Positions 1 through 11,014 of a DNA stretch of 64,000 nucleotides are shown in pieces (the stretch's first letter is position 1; every line of letters begins with the position of its first letter). The stretch spans positions 659,501-723,500 of the forward strand of contig CAJJBE010000002.1 in NCBI GenBank assembly GCA_905182335.1, read 5' to 3'. The DNA comes from Flavobacteriales bacterium UBA4466 (GTDB taxonomy: Bacteria > Bacteroidota > Bacteroidia > Flavobacteriales_D > Crocinitomicaceae). The translations under genes were made by a program, and so were the position numbers. The notes under the pieces are model-generated. The model made no database searches, was not told the origin of the DNA, and saw nothing but the letters and a program-made list of their open reading frames with translations.

Positions 1-352
1 CTGTGTTTCTGTTGGTGAGCCTTGTGATGATGAAGACACGAACACCTTAGATGACGTTATTCAAGAAGACTGTGAGTGTGTTGGCACATCACAAGTAATT
101 GTTGATGAATTAGAGGCTTTGTCAGTGCTTATCTATCCTAACCCAGTATCTAATCAACTAGTAATAGACTTAGGTGATTTAACAGGTATTACGTCAACTA
201 TCAAACTTTACGGCTCTTCGGGCAGGCTTTTGTTTGAGAAGCAGTCTAATTCTACGATTAAAATTGACGTTTCTTCTTATGCAAAAGGGCTATATATTCT
301 GGAGTTATCTACTTCTGATAAAGTGTTAAGAAGCCAAGTGATAGTAGAATAA
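1..352 (+). CDS. T9SS cargo protein, C-terminal part (5' end outside window)
   Basis: Partial gene: the reading frame is open from base 2 to the stop, so the start lies upstream of the window. The visible part begins with a Cys- and Asp-rich segment (CVSVGEPCDDEDTNT, then ECVG) of a kind common as short repeats in large secreted Bacteroidota proteins. It continues into a roughly 75-residue C-terminal domain starting at SVLIYPNPVSN, with later features LYGSSGRLL and KGLYILEL. This is the type A T9SS sorting domain, which directs export across the outer membrane and is cleaved off. The cargo's own function cannot be seen. The T9SS assignment is strong; the metal-binding-like role of the Cys segment is a guess. 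Confidence 0.85.
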   Translation, partial: CVSVGEPCDDEDTNTLDDVIQEDCECVGTSQVIVDELEALSVLIYPNPVSNQLVIDLGDLTGITSTIKLYGSSGRLLFEKQSNSTIKIDVSSYAKGLYILELSTSDKVLRSQVIVE

Positions 353-563
353 CCTTGAGGATATACACCCTATTATGTTACTTGGAGTGTGAAAAAATAT
401 GAGTTGATAGAATAGCTATGGTATTTACTATATTATTTTAATAAACGCTCTATATCTTATGGTTTATCGAAGTATATCATTGAATAGGTTTTCCGCAATT
501 AGGTGTGTGTAACTAATTATCATCTTTTTTTTTATCGCACTTTTTTAAAGTAATTTCAATCTA

Positions 564-935
564 ATGAAAGCGGTTCTTAAAAAGAAAGTAATTAAGATTT
601 CACTTCTAATAATAGCGGCTCTTGTCTCTTTTTTTATTACAGGATATTATTGGTCAAACTTTTCTTTGTCTAGTATTTCATTTGTGCCAATTTCAATCAT
701 AGTACTTGCTTTTATTTATATTTTAATTCAAATATTAAAGCCGTTTTTTTTAAAAGAAATTTTTTGGTGGGATTGGTTATACTATATTGCTTTAGTCGCT
801 ATTCTGGCACCTATATTTGTTGCGAATTCATCAAATCAAATAATATTCCATTACATTACTGATTACGGAATGCTTTTTTTAATTCTTCCAATTCTTTTTG
901 ATACTAAAACCTTGTTCAATGGCCGCAATAAGTAA
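564..935 (+). CDS. Small hypothetical inner-membrane protein
   Basis: 123 residues that I do not recognise. Hydrophobicity suggests four membrane segments, at about residues 10-30, 40-62, 72-92 and 98-114, with a Lys-rich N-terminus (KAVLKKKVIK) that should stay in the cytoplasm. The 3' end overlaps the ATG of mpl by 17 bases in another frame, so the two are probably co-transcribed and may be translationally coupled. A role in envelope or peptidoglycan metabolism is inference from that overlap only. The upstream 210 bases are AT-rich and show no clear promoter. Confidence 0.6.
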   Translation: MKAVLKKKVIKISLLIIAALVSFFITGYYWSNFSLSSISFVPISIIVLAFIYILIQILKPFFLKEIFWWDWLYYIALVAILAPIFVANSSNQIIFHYITDYGMLFLILPILFDTKTLFNGRNK

Positions 936-2289
936 GAATGTTCACTTCATAGCTATAGGAGGTAGTGCGATGCATAATTTGGCAATTGCCTTAAGTAGAA
1001 AAGGGATGCGCGTTACTGGTTCAGATGATGAGATCTTCGAACCATCAAAATCGCGTTTAACGAAACAAGGGATTTTACCAAATACGATTGGTTGGAATTC
1101 AGAGAATATCAATGAATATATAGATGCCGTAATTTTAGGAATGCATGCGCGAGAAGATAATCCTGAGTTGTTAAAAGCAAAGGAATTAAATATTCCAATA
1201 TTCTCTTATCCTGAGTATTTATATGAACAAAGTAAGGATAAGAAAAGAGTTGTGATTGGAGGTTCTCATGGAAAAACAACAATAACATCGATGTTACTTC
1301 ATGTAATAAATGCAGTTGGAATGAATGTAGATTATATGGTCGGTGCGCAATTAGAAGGGTACGACTGCATGGTTAAAATAACGGATGAAGCGGAAGTTAT
1401 GATTCTTGAAGGTGATGAGTACTTGAGTTCGCCAATTGATCGTAGACCAAAATTTCATTTGTATAATCCACATGTCGCTATTATTAGTGGGATTGCTTGG
1501 GATCATATTAATGTATTTCCAACGTTTGAGAATTATGTAGAGCAGTTTGAGAATTTTTGTAAGGTGATAGAGAAGGGGGGGACTTTTATTTACAACACAG
1601 AAGATACTGAAGTGAATAAGCTGGGTGAGAATTATAATGATTCATTAAATACAATACCATATAATACTCCTCAATACGATGTTACAGCAGATGGAACTTT
1701 ACTTCATTTTGGAGGAGAATTGTATGCACTTAAGATCTTTGGAGGACATAATTTGCAGAATTTAATTGGTGCAATGCGTTTAGGTGAGTCAATTGGAATA
1801 TCAAATTCTGATTTTCTAACTGCCATGTCTTCTTTTACAGGAGCAGGGAAACGTTTGCAAAAAGTGGCAGAAAGTAAGGGCTTTTCAATGTTTAAAGATT
1901 TTGCACATTCTCCTAGTAAATTGAAAGCAACTACAAAAGCGGTAAAAGAACAATTTATTGCCCGTAGAGTTGTGGCTTGTATGGAATTACATACGTTTTC
2001 ATCATTAAATAAAGAGTTTCTTCCACAATATAAAAACGCTATGAACGCTGCTGATGAGGCTGTAGTTTATTTTAGTCCAGATGTTGTTAAACATAAAAAA
2101 CTTGAGCCTATTACGGCAGAGCAGGTAAGTGACGGATTCGGAGGAAATGTCCGTGTGCTGACAGATACAAATGGCATTCTTGCATTTATTCGCGCTCAAA
2201 ATTGGTCGAATGCAGTCCTACTTATGATGTCTTCAGGTAACTTCGATGGGATTGACTACGATAAGCTAGGGGATGAGTTGAAGTCTTAG
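919..2289 (+). CDS. mpl: UDP-N-acetylmuramate:L-alanyl-gamma-D-glutamyl-meso-diaminopimelate ligase (Mpl)
   Basis: Mur-ligase family enzyme that joins recycled murein tripeptide to UDP-MurNAc. The N-terminal nucleotide-binding motif FIAIGGSAMHNLAIAL is followed by TGSDDEIFEPS, and the ATP-binding loop GGSHGKTTITSM lies near residue 115. The central domain has GDEYLSSPIDRR and WDHINVFPT, and the C-terminal domain KDFAHSPSKLKAT. These match Mpl rather than MurC, whose SDxx region and size differ. An upstream in-frame TTG at 898 exists, but the ATG at 919 leads directly into the conserved N-terminus, so I chose 919 (456 aa). The gene ends 4 bases inside the convergent trhO. Confidence 0.93.
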   Translation: MAAISKNVHFIAIGGSAMHNLAIALSRKGMRVTGSDDEIFEPSKSRLTKQGILPNTIGWNSENINEYIDAVILGMHAREDNPELLKAKELNIPIFSYPEYLYEQSKDKKRVVIGGSHGKTTITSMLLHVINAVGMNVDYMVGAQLEGYDCMVKITDEAEVMILEGDEYLSSPIDRRPKFHLYNPHVAIISGIAWDHINVFPTFENYVEQFENFCKVIEKGGTFIYNTEDTEVNKLGENYNDSLNTIPYNTPQYDVTADGTLLHFGGELYALKIFGGHNLQNLIGAMRLGESIGISNSDFLTAMSSFTGAGKRLQKVAESKGFSMFKDFAHSPSKLKATTKAVKEQFIARRVVACMELHTFSSLNKEFLPQYKNAMNAADEAVVYFSPDVVKHKKLEPITAEQVSDGFGGNVRVLTDTNGILAFIRAQNWSNAVLLMMSSGNFDGIDYDKLGDELKS

Positions 2290-3317
2290 TCTTTGAACTT
2301 TAATGCTTCAGATCTTCCTTTCTTGAAAATCTTATTGCTATCATTCTTTCCTTTTCGAAGCTCTTTTTTTATCTCCTCAGGGAGCTCGTTAATTTCTTCG
2401 CACTCATCTGAACAGCAATCATTCATTTTCGCCTTACATTTTTCACATTGAATAAATAACAAGTGGCATGACTGATTTGCACAATTAGTATGGTCGTCAC
2501 ATACTTCTCCGCATTGGTGACAAAGAGAAATCACATGATCAGAAACACGCTCACTTCGACGCTCATCAAACACAAAATTTTTCCCTTTAAATTTATTATC
2601 TAACTCTTGTTCCTTAACCTGACGAACATATTCTATGATTCCTCCTTCAAGTTGGAAAACATTCTTAAATCCTTTGTGTTTGTAATATGCACTTGCCTTT
2701 TCACATCGAATACCACCAGTACAATACATGACAAGGTTCTTATCCTCTTTATGTTCTTTTAAATCTTCTTCAATAATATCTAAAGAATCTCTAAAAGTAT
2801 CTACATCAGGAGTAATTGCTCCTTCAAAATGACCAATTTCACTTTCGTAGTGATTACGCATATCCACAAGAATTGTATTCTCTTGTGTTATCATATCATT
2901 GAACTCTTGTGCTTTTAAGTGTATCCCAATATTAGTAGCATCAAACGTATCATCATTTAAACCATCTGATACAATTTTATCTCTAACCTTAATTTTAAGT
3001 TTCAAAAAGGACTTATTATCCTGTTCTATGGCTATGTTTAGTCGTACACCATCTAAGAATGATATGGTGTCCAAATGTACTTTAAACTCTTTAAATTTGG
3101 CTGCAGGAATAGACAATTGAGCATTAACCCCTTCGTTTGATACGTAAGTACGGCTAAGGACATCTAACTCATTCCAAGCGACAAAGAGGGTGTCTCTAAA
3201 TATTTGAGGGTTTCCAATTTTATGGTACTGATAGAAAGAAATTGTCAAGCGCTTTTCGCCTGCTTCATCAATTAATTTAGCTCTTTCGTCAGCACTTAAT
3301 TTGTTATACAGTTGCAT
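2286..3317 (-). CDS. trhO: tRNA uridine(34) hydroxylase, rhodanese-fold (TrhO/YceA family)
   Basis: Enzyme that hydroxylates U34 of certain tRNAs. An N-terminal acylphosphatase-like domain (about residues 25-115) precedes a rhodanese domain with VDMRNHYESEIGHF near 152 and the active-site loop CTGGIRCEK, with catalytic Cys199. The C-terminal tail is rich in paired cysteines (CHQCGEVC, CHLLFIQCEKCKAK, CCSDEC), typical of this family and probably metal-binding. At 343 residues it is the usual length. The ATG at 3315-3317 lies about 25 bases after a TATCTTTG -7 element. It converges with mpl, overlapping by 4 bases. Confidence 0.92.
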   Translation of the reverse strand: MQLYNKLSADERAKLIDEAGEKRLTISFYQYHKIGNPQIFRDTLFVAWNELDVLSRTYVSNEGVNAQLSIPAAKFKEFKVHLDTISFLDGVRLNIAIEQDNKSFLKLKIKVRDKIVSDGLNDDTFDATNIGIHLKAQEFNDMITQENTILVDMRNHYESEIGHFEGAITPDVDTFRDSLDIIEEDLKEHKEDKNLVMYCTGGIRCEKASAYYKHKGFKNVFQLEGGIIEYVRQVKEQELDNKFKGKNFVFDERRSERVSDHVISLCHQCGEVCDDHTNCANQSCHLLFIQCEKCKAKMNDCCSDECEEINELPEEIKKELRKGKNDSNKIFKKGRSEALKFKD

Positions 3318-3349
3318 GCTATATACGTTTTAAGTGTAAAGATATAGCG

Positions 3350-3357
3350 CAAAGATA
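3350..3357 (-). promoter_or_regulatory. Promoter -7 element (TATCTTTG) for trhO
   Basis: On the minus strand the sequence reads TATCTTTG, a perfect match to the Bacteroidota -7 consensus TAnnTTTG. Transcription should start about 4-5 bases downstream, giving a 5' leader of roughly 25-30 bases before the trhO ATG. No clear TTG -33 box lies 18-21 bases upstream; that region is T-rich. Confidence 0.5.
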
Positions 3358-3379
3358 CGAAGAAAATAAAAAAGGGTGC

Positions 3380-3931
3380 TTAGCGAAATACAATCTTTCT
3401 ATATACGATAGTAATAAATATACTATTTATCGTAGTCAGTAGCAGCATAGCTAACATGGAGACAGTCATCGTTGAGATAGGGTTGTAAAACCCTCGTGGT
3501 CCTTGAATTAATTTAGCGTAAATATCTTCTTTGGTCATTACCTCAAATGCTGCATTAGATTTTTTAACTTCTGCAAAGCTTTCAGGATTTTCAAGCATTT
3601 TTTGAATCCCAACTTCAGCTTCAGCTATTTGATGTTCATTGAATCCAGGGTCAATTTTTGAATAATAAAAGAATATAAAGAGACTAACTAATACTGCATA
3701 AGGTACTCCAGCCGACATTGCATTTTTAATATCACGTAGAGCATTTCCATTGTCTGTATCTTCCCGTTTTTGTTTGTACAGGCCAGCTGTTATAGCTAAT
3801 AACAAACATAATATATTAATCATTACAGATGGTACTACATTGTATGCAAAAGCTCCTGTGTAAAAGAAGCTCATTTTAGCAATCATCCATAGTGCAGCAA
3901 AGAGTATTCCGATTTTAATGGTAATCTTCAT
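3380..3931 (-). CDS. DUF4199 domain-containing membrane protein
   Basis: 183 residues with the DUF4199 pattern common in Bacteroidota: two N-terminal membrane helices (about 5-28 and 31-52), a short polar segment ending in a KNAMSAGVPYAVLVSLFIF-type helix (about 70-95), a soluble region with NPESFAEVKKSNAAFEVMTKEDIY, and a last helix near 153-177. The function of the family is unknown. The gene follows rho on the same strand with 9 bases between them, so it is probably co-transcribed from the rho promoter. Confidence 0.8.
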   Translation of the reverse strand: MKITIKIGILFAALWMIAKMSFFYTGAFAYNVVPSVMINILCLLLAITAGLYKQKREDTDNGNALRDIKNAMSAGVPYAVLVSLFIFFYYSKIDPGFNEHQIAEAEVGIQKMLENPESFAEVKKSNAAFEVMTKEDIYAKLIQGPRGFYNPISTMTVSMLAMLLLTTINSIFITIVYRKIVFR

Positions 3932-3940
3932 TATTCAAGA

Positions 3941-5632
<1,692 letters not shown>

Positions 5633-5811
5633 CGATAAAGTCTAAAGTTTTTTTTGATTGTAATGTAAATGTAAATCGGGAAATTTAGGGAAATTCGATC
5701 GAAGCGTGATTCGATATGCAATATTAACAATTTTCTTTAAATCTACAAATATCAAATGCTTAATCTTCTTAACACTCACTTGTTTATTCGTTATAGCTGA
5801 CTGTGCTATAG

Positions 5812-5843
5812 TTGTTTTTTTTTTGATTGAATTGTTATCTTCA
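5812..5843 (+). promoter_or_regulatory. Promoter for the DAACS symporter gene, probably leaderless
   Basis: TTG at 5812-5814 and TATCTTCA at 5836-5843 fit a -33 TTG and a near-consensus -7 TAnnTTTG box with a 21-base spacer. The ATG at 5848 begins only four bases after the -7 box, where transcription itself should start, so the mRNA would have little or no 5' leader. Confidence 0.5.
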
Positions 5844-5847
5844 CGAT

Positions 5848-7251
5848 ATGGGAAAACTAGCTTTACATTGGAAGATACTTATCGCAATGGCTTTAGGGGT
5901 CATTTGGTCTTTAATTTCAGGTGCTTACGGATTGAATGGTTTCACTACAAATTGGATAGATCCTTTCGGTACAATATTCATCAATATCCTAAAATTTATT
6001 GCAATTCCATTGGTTTTGTTTTCTATTGTTACAGGGGTTGCTGGCTTAGGTGATCCTTCTCAATTGGGACGAATAGGTGCGAAAACTTTAGGCCTTTATC
6101 TTATTACAACAGTCTTTTCTGTCTCAATTGGATTGTTAATTGTAAATATATTTGTTCCTGGAAACAATTCGAATGAAAGTACACGAATTAGCCATAGATT
6201 AGAATATGAGGTGTGGGCAAATAGTAATAACATCGAGATTAAAGATGGAAGAAATGAAATGGCCAATTCGGGGGAGAAGGAATTGGAAGAAATACGTATG
6301 AAACTCCAATCCGACATGGATAGCGATGAGTATAAAACAATGTCTGCTAAGAATTCCCAAAAAGATGCTAGTAAAAAACAAGGTCCTTTGCAACCTTTAG
6401 TAGATATGGTTCCAAGCAACATCGTTCAAGCATTGGGGAATGGAAAACTGATGCTTCAGGTTATATTTTTCGCATTATTCTTTGGTGTCGCAATAATAAT
6501 GATGCCTAAGGAAAAAACAGCATCTGTCCTAAGCTTCTTTTCTAATATGAATGAGATATTTATTAAAATGGTTCATATGATAATGAATTTTGCTCCTTTC
6601 TTTGTATTTTGCTTAATGGCTGGAGTATTAGCTAAATCTGCAGATACATTGAGTGAATTAATGGATGTTTTTGTGCAGCTTGGTTTTTATGCACTGATTG
6701 TCTTTGGGGGTTTAATGGTAATGCTTTTTGGGTTTTACCCATTGATGCTCAAGGTTTTTGGCGTTAAGATAGGGTATCGAGAGTTCTTTAGAGGTATCAG
6801 CCCTGCTCAGTTCTTAGCTTTTTCTACAAGCTCTTCTGCGGCTACATTACCTGTAACAATTGAGTGTGTAAATAAGAATTTAAAGGTTCCAGAGAAAGTT
6901 AGTGATTTTGTATTACCAATTGGTGCAACAGTAAATATGGATGGTACGTCTTTGTATCAAGCCGTTGCTGTTATATTTTTAGCGCAATACCACGATGTCG
7001 ACTTAAGTATGATGCAGCAGCTTGGAATTGTAGCAACAGCTACTTTAGCTTCTATTGGTGCAGCAGCAGTTCCAAGTGCCGGATTGATTATGCTTATGAT
7101 TGTATTAGATTCAATTGGATTAAACCCATTGTGGGTAGCAATTGTTTTTCCCGTTGATCGAATATTAGATATGTGTAGAACTGTAATTAATGTTACTAGT
7201 GATGCTACTGTGTCAGCAATTATAGCGAAGAGTGAAAAGTTAATGGATTAG
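5848..7251 (+). CDS. Dicarboxylate/amino acid:cation symporter (DAACS, SLC1-like)
   Basis: Secondary transporter of the glutamate/aspartate/C4-dicarboxylate family in the inner membrane. Diagnostic motifs are the serine-rich re-entrant loop FSTSSSAATLPVT (about residue 325) and the cation-binding GATVNMDGTSLY (about 358), followed by ASIGAAAVPSAGLIM. A hydrophilic insert of about 85 residues (103-190), rich in Asn, Glu and Lys, separates early and later helices, as in many Bacteroidota members. I start at ATG 5848 (467 aa) rather than an in-frame TTG at 5827, because the ATG opens into the first helix and the TTG lies between the promoter boxes. Substrate is not predictable. Confidence 0.92.
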   Translation: MGKLALHWKILIAMALGVIWSLISGAYGLNGFTTNWIDPFGTIFINILKFIAIPLVLFSIVTGVAGLGDPSQLGRIGAKTLGLYLITTVFSVSIGLLIVNIFVPGNNSNESTRISHRLEYEVWANSNNIEIKDGRNEMANSGEKELEEIRMKLQSDMDSDEYKTMSAKNSQKDASKKQGPLQPLVDMVPSNIVQALGNGKLMLQVIFFALFFGVAIIMMPKEKTASVLSFFSNMNEIFIKMVHMIMNFAPFFVFCLMAGVLAKSADTLSELMDVFVQLGFYALIVFGGLMVMLFGFYPLMLKVFGVKIGYREFFRGISPAQFLAFSTSSSAATLPVTIECVNKNLKVPEKVSDFVLPIGATVNMDGTSLYQAVAVIFLAQYHDVDLSMMQQLGIVATATLASIGAAAVPSAGLIMLMIVLDSIGLNPLWVAIVFPVDRILDMCRTVINVTSDATVSAIIAKSEKLMD

Positions 7252-7317
7252 TCTCAATTTTTTCTAAATGTATGTCGCAGAGCGCTTCATATTTAATGAG
7301 CTTAGATATATGAGTTA

Positions 7318-10095
7318 TTATATTTTTCCCTTTAGATACTTCCCGGTAAAACTAGCTTTACAGTTTACAATGTCTTCCGGTGTTCCTTCAAACAAGATAG
7401 TGCCTCCTTTAGCTCCACCTTCAGGGCCTATGTCAATAATATGATCGGCGCATTTCACAACATCCATATTGTGCTCAATGACAATAATTGAGTGACCTGC
7501 ATTGATTAACTGATTGAAGGCTATGATAAGTTTGTCTACATCGTGAAAGTGTAGTCCTGTTGTAGGCTCATCAAAAATAAATAGAGTAGGGTTACTTTTA
7601 GTTCCTTTTGCTAAGAATGACGCAAGTTTGATTCGTTGTGCTTCACCACCACTTAAAGTGCTTGATGACTGTCCAAGTTTTAAATACCCTAAACCAACTT
7701 TTACCAAAGGAGTTAGTTTAGAAATAATCTTTTCTTCTATTCTCTCTGTTCCTGCTTGGAAGAATTCCAATGCGCTTTGGATGTCCATGTGTAGAATGTC
7801 AGATATTGATTGATCGCGAAATTTAATGTCAAGTGTCTCTGATTTGTAGCGTGTTCCATTGCACTCTTCGCAGTTCAGATGTACGTCTGCCATAAATTGC
7901 ATTCCAACAGTTATTTCACCATCTCCTTCACAGACTTCACAACGACCACCATCTACGTTGTAACTAAAGAACCCTGGTTTGTATCCTCTAGTTTTAGCTA
8001 AGGGTTGACGTGTAAATAAATCACGAATATCATCAAACGCCTTAACGTATGTCGCAGGATTACTTCTTGATGATTTTCCTATTGGGTTTTGGTCAACGAA
8101 TTCAACGAGCTGAACATATTGCATATCACCAGTAAATGATTTAAATTCACCCTGCTTATCTCCATATATTTCCAGTTTCTTCTTTACACAAGGCAATAAG
8201 ACATCTTTCACTAAAGTCGATTTACCAGAACCACTAACACCGGTTACACAAACAAGACTATGTAAGGGGAAGTCAACATCAATATTCTTTAAATTGTTTT
8301 GCCTTGCTCCAGTAATAGTAAGTTTATTCTTAGATTTTCGTCTTTGATTAGGGACAGGAATTACTTCTTTGCCATTTAGATAATCAGCCGTTAAGCTATT
8401 TTTAGCTGTTATTAGCTTTTTGTGATCTCCTTGAAAAACAACTTCACCGCCATAAACACCTGCCATTGGTCCAATATCTAAAATTTCATCTGCCGCTTTC
8501 ATTATGTCTTCTTCATGTTCTACAACGATTACTGTATTTCCAATATCACGTAAAGCTTTTAATACAAATATTAGACGTTTAGTATCCTTTGGATGTAAAC
8601 CAATTGAAGGTTCGTCGAGTATATACATAGAGCCAACTAAGCTACTTCCAAGAGATGTTGCTAAATGGATTCGTTGAGACTCACCTCCGGATAAAGATCC
8701 AGAGGATCTATTTAAAGTAAGGTAGCCAAGCCCAACTTCTTTTAAGAAATGTAATCGGCTTGTGATTTCAGGAAGAATACGTTTTGTGATTTGTGCATCG
8801 TGTTTATTAGGTTTTAATTCCTCAAAGAAGGTTAAAGCATCTTCTAGCGGGAGTAAGATAATATCAGAGATACATTTTCCTTCAATCTTGACGTAGTTAG
8901 TGTCCTTGCGTAAACGCGTACCTTTACAGTCATGACATTCGGTTTTCCCGCGATAACGGGAAAGCATTACGCGGTATTGAATCTTGTATGATTTACTTTC
9001 CACAAAGTCAAAAAACTGATTAATCCCTTTCACTTGCTTGTTTCCATTCCATAATAGATCTAATTCAGCAGTATTAAGATTATTAATAGGTCGATGTATA
9101 GGGAAATCAAAATCTGAAGCCTTGTCAATGAATTTATTCATGTGTGCAATCATTTTCTCTCCTTTCCATGGTGCTACTGCACCTTCAAATATACTTATGT
9201 TTTTATTCGGTATAACTAGGTTGGGATCAACTCCAATTACCATCCCGAAACCTTCACATTTTTTACATGCTCCAAAAGGATTGTTAAATGTAAAGAAATG
9301 TTCATTGGGCTCTTGAAAAGACATTCCGTCTAATTCAAATTTATTTGAGAAAGAATACTCTTTTTTCTTAGAAACAATATGTAGTAGACAAGTTCCGTGA
9401 CCTTCTACAAATGCAAGGTTGATGGAATCACCGTATCTAGATATATTATCTTCATCACTAAAGTCAGTACTGATTCTATCAATGATTAAATAAGCTTGCT
9501 CAATTCTTTTAGAAGTATTTGGAATAACATCTTCAATTAACAGGATTTCACCATTCAAGAAAAGACGTACATACCCTTGTTGTTTAAGGATTTCAAGATG
9601 ACGGTCAATTCCATAGCTTTCGAATTTTGAAAGGGGGGCAAGGATCAAACATTTGCTTCCTGTATCAAGTTTCCGCAGCAGATCTATAACGTCTGAAACA
9701 GAATGTTTTTTCACTTCATTGCCAGAGATAGGTGAGGTAGTTCTACCAATTCGTGAGAAAATTACTTTTAAGTAGTCATATATTTCAGTACTTGTTCCAA
9801 CAGTTGACCGTGGATTATTTGAAGTGACCTTTTGTTCAATAGCAATAGCTGGAACTATGCCTTTAATGTAGTCAGCTTCAGGTTTGTTTAACTTTCCAAG
9901 GAATTGACGTGCATAGGAAGAAAGACTCTCTATGTATCTTCTTTGTCCTTCTGCAAATAGCGTATCGAAAGCAAGTGTTGATTTACCTGATCCTGATAAC
10001 CCTGTAATTACTGTAAGTTTTCCATGAGGTATTTTTACATCAATATTCTTTAGATTGTGCATTCTTGCACCTTTTATTTCGATATGCTTTTGCAT
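7318..10095 (-). CDS. uvrA: Excinuclease ABC subunit A (UvrA)
   Basis: Damage-recognition ATPase of nucleotide excision repair. It has two ABC modules: Walker A GLSGSGKST at residues 32-40 and GVSGSGKST near 630, with LSGGESQRI and LSGGEAQRI signatures and LDEPSIGLH and FDEPTTGLH Walker B regions. Paired-Cys zinc modules are visible (CKKCEGFG; CHDCKGTRL; CEVCEGDG; CEECNGTRY). At 925 residues it is full length. The gene stands alone on the minus strand, 264 bases from the divergent sigma factor gene. No obvious SOS box was seen upstream. Confidence 0.97.
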   Translation of the reverse strand: MQKHIEIKGARMHNLKNIDVKIPHGKLTVITGLSGSGKSTLAFDTLFAEGQRRYIESLSSYARQFLGKLNKPEADYIKGIVPAIAIEQKVTSNNPRSTVGTSTEIYDYLKVIFSRIGRTTSPISGNEVKKHSVSDVIDLLRKLDTGSKCLILAPLSKFESYGIDRHLEILKQQGYVRLFLNGEILLIEDVIPNTSKRIEQAYLIIDRISTDFSDEDNISRYGDSINLAFVEGHGTCLLHIVSKKKEYSFSNKFELDGMSFQEPNEHFFTFNNPFGACKKCEGFGMVIGVDPNLVIPNKNISIFEGAVAPWKGEKMIAHMNKFIDKASDFDFPIHRPINNLNTAELDLLWNGNKQVKGINQFFDFVESKSYKIQYRVMLSRYRGKTECHDCKGTRLRKDTNYVKIEGKCISDIILLPLEDALTFFEELKPNKHDAQITKRILPEITSRLHFLKEVGLGYLTLNRSSGSLSGGESQRIHLATSLGSSLVGSMYILDEPSIGLHPKDTKRLIFVLKALRDIGNTVIVVEHEEDIMKAADEILDIGPMAGVYGGEVVFQGDHKKLITAKNSLTADYLNGKEVIPVPNQRRKSKNKLTITGARQNNLKNIDVDFPLHSLVCVTGVSGSGKSTLVKDVLLPCVKKKLEIYGDKQGEFKSFTGDMQYVQLVEFVDQNPIGKSSRSNPATYVKAFDDIRDLFTRQPLAKTRGYKPGFFSYNVDGGRCEVCEGDGEITVGMQFMADVHLNCEECNGTRYKSETLDIKFRDQSISDILHMDIQSALEFFQAGTERIEEKIISKLTPLVKVGLGYLKLGQSSSTLSGGEAQRIKLASFLAKGTKSNPTLFIFDEPTTGLHFHDVDKLIIAFNQLINAGHSIIVIEHNMDVVKCADHIIDIGPEGGAKGGTILFEGTPEDIVNCKASFTGKYLKGKI

Positions 10096-10359
10096 AAGTA
10101 TCCTTTATTGTGTCGGAGATTCAGCTTAAAGTTAATATGATATTGATTAATAATTGAAAAAAAAACATTTTTTACCCAACCTAGATTTAAAGTCATACGA
10201 TATAGAGAAAGGTTACTTTTTTTACTTGAAATTTGATTTTCCAAATAGAATTTATATATTGTTGATAATTATTCATCTAAAAACGCGGTGCCTATAGCAT
10301 AATTCTACTCTTAAATACAGTTTGATTTTATTACAATTAAGCTACTTAAACAGTAAGTT

Positions 10360-10962
10360 ATGACTATTAAGATGAAGAATTTCGAAGACCGAGAGTTAGT
10401 TAACTTGTACATTGATGGAGATGAAAAAGCTTTTGAGACGTTAATGTTACGTCACAAAGAAAAGATCTATCGTTTTGTTTATATGAAACTAAGAAACAAC
10501 GCTTTAGCACAGGATATTTTCCAAGATACATTTATAAAAGTTGTGAATACGCTTAAGGCTGGCTCATATAACGAGGAAGGTAAGTTTTTACCTTGGGTAA
10601 TGAGAATTGCGCATAACCTGGTGATTGATCACTTCAGAAAAGCGAATAAGGTGAGGTTAATTTCTGAGTCTTCTAGTCAGCGTGATGATTTTAATATTTT
10701 TCATACACTTAAATTAGAGGATGAAAATGCACCCGAAGTAATGATGCGTGAAGAGCTTGAAACTCAAATGGTAGACTTAATTGAATACTTACCTCAATCG
10801 CAGCGTGATATATTGAGAATGAGAATTTTTAAAGAGATGTCGTTTAAAGATATCGCAAACCTCGAGGATATTAGTATTAATACTGCACTTGGAAGAATGC
10901 GTTATGCATTAATAAACTTACGAAAGATCATTGATAAGCATAATCTAGTTGTTCACTATTAG
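10360..10962 (+). CDS. ECF-type RNA polymerase sigma-70 family factor
   Basis: 200 residues with both ECF regions. Region 2 is LVNLYIDGDEKAFETLMLRH followed by AQDIFQDTFIKVVNTL and LPWVMRIAHNLVIDHFRK (-10 recognition). Region 4 is YLPQSQRDILRMRIFKEMSFKDIA followed by a helix-turn-helix near ISINTALGRMRYALINLRK. A roughly 35-residue acidic linker joins them. ATG 10360 is used; ATG 10375 is also possible. No anti-sigma gene is adjacent: the next gene is on the other strand. Its regulon is unknown. Confidence 0.9.
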   Translation: MTIKMKNFEDRELVNLYIDGDEKAFETLMLRHKEKIYRFVYMKLRNNALAQDIFQDTFIKVVNTLKAGSYNEEGKFLPWVMRIAHNLVIDHFRKANKVRLISESSSQRDDFNIFHTLKLEDENAPEVMMREELETQMVDLIEYLPQSQRDILRMRIFKEMSFKDIANLEDISINTALGRMRYALINLRKIIDKHNLVVHY

Positions 10963-11014
10963 AATCTATATTAGATAGAATCAAAAACGCCATCTTTTTT
11001 CAGTATGTTATATT

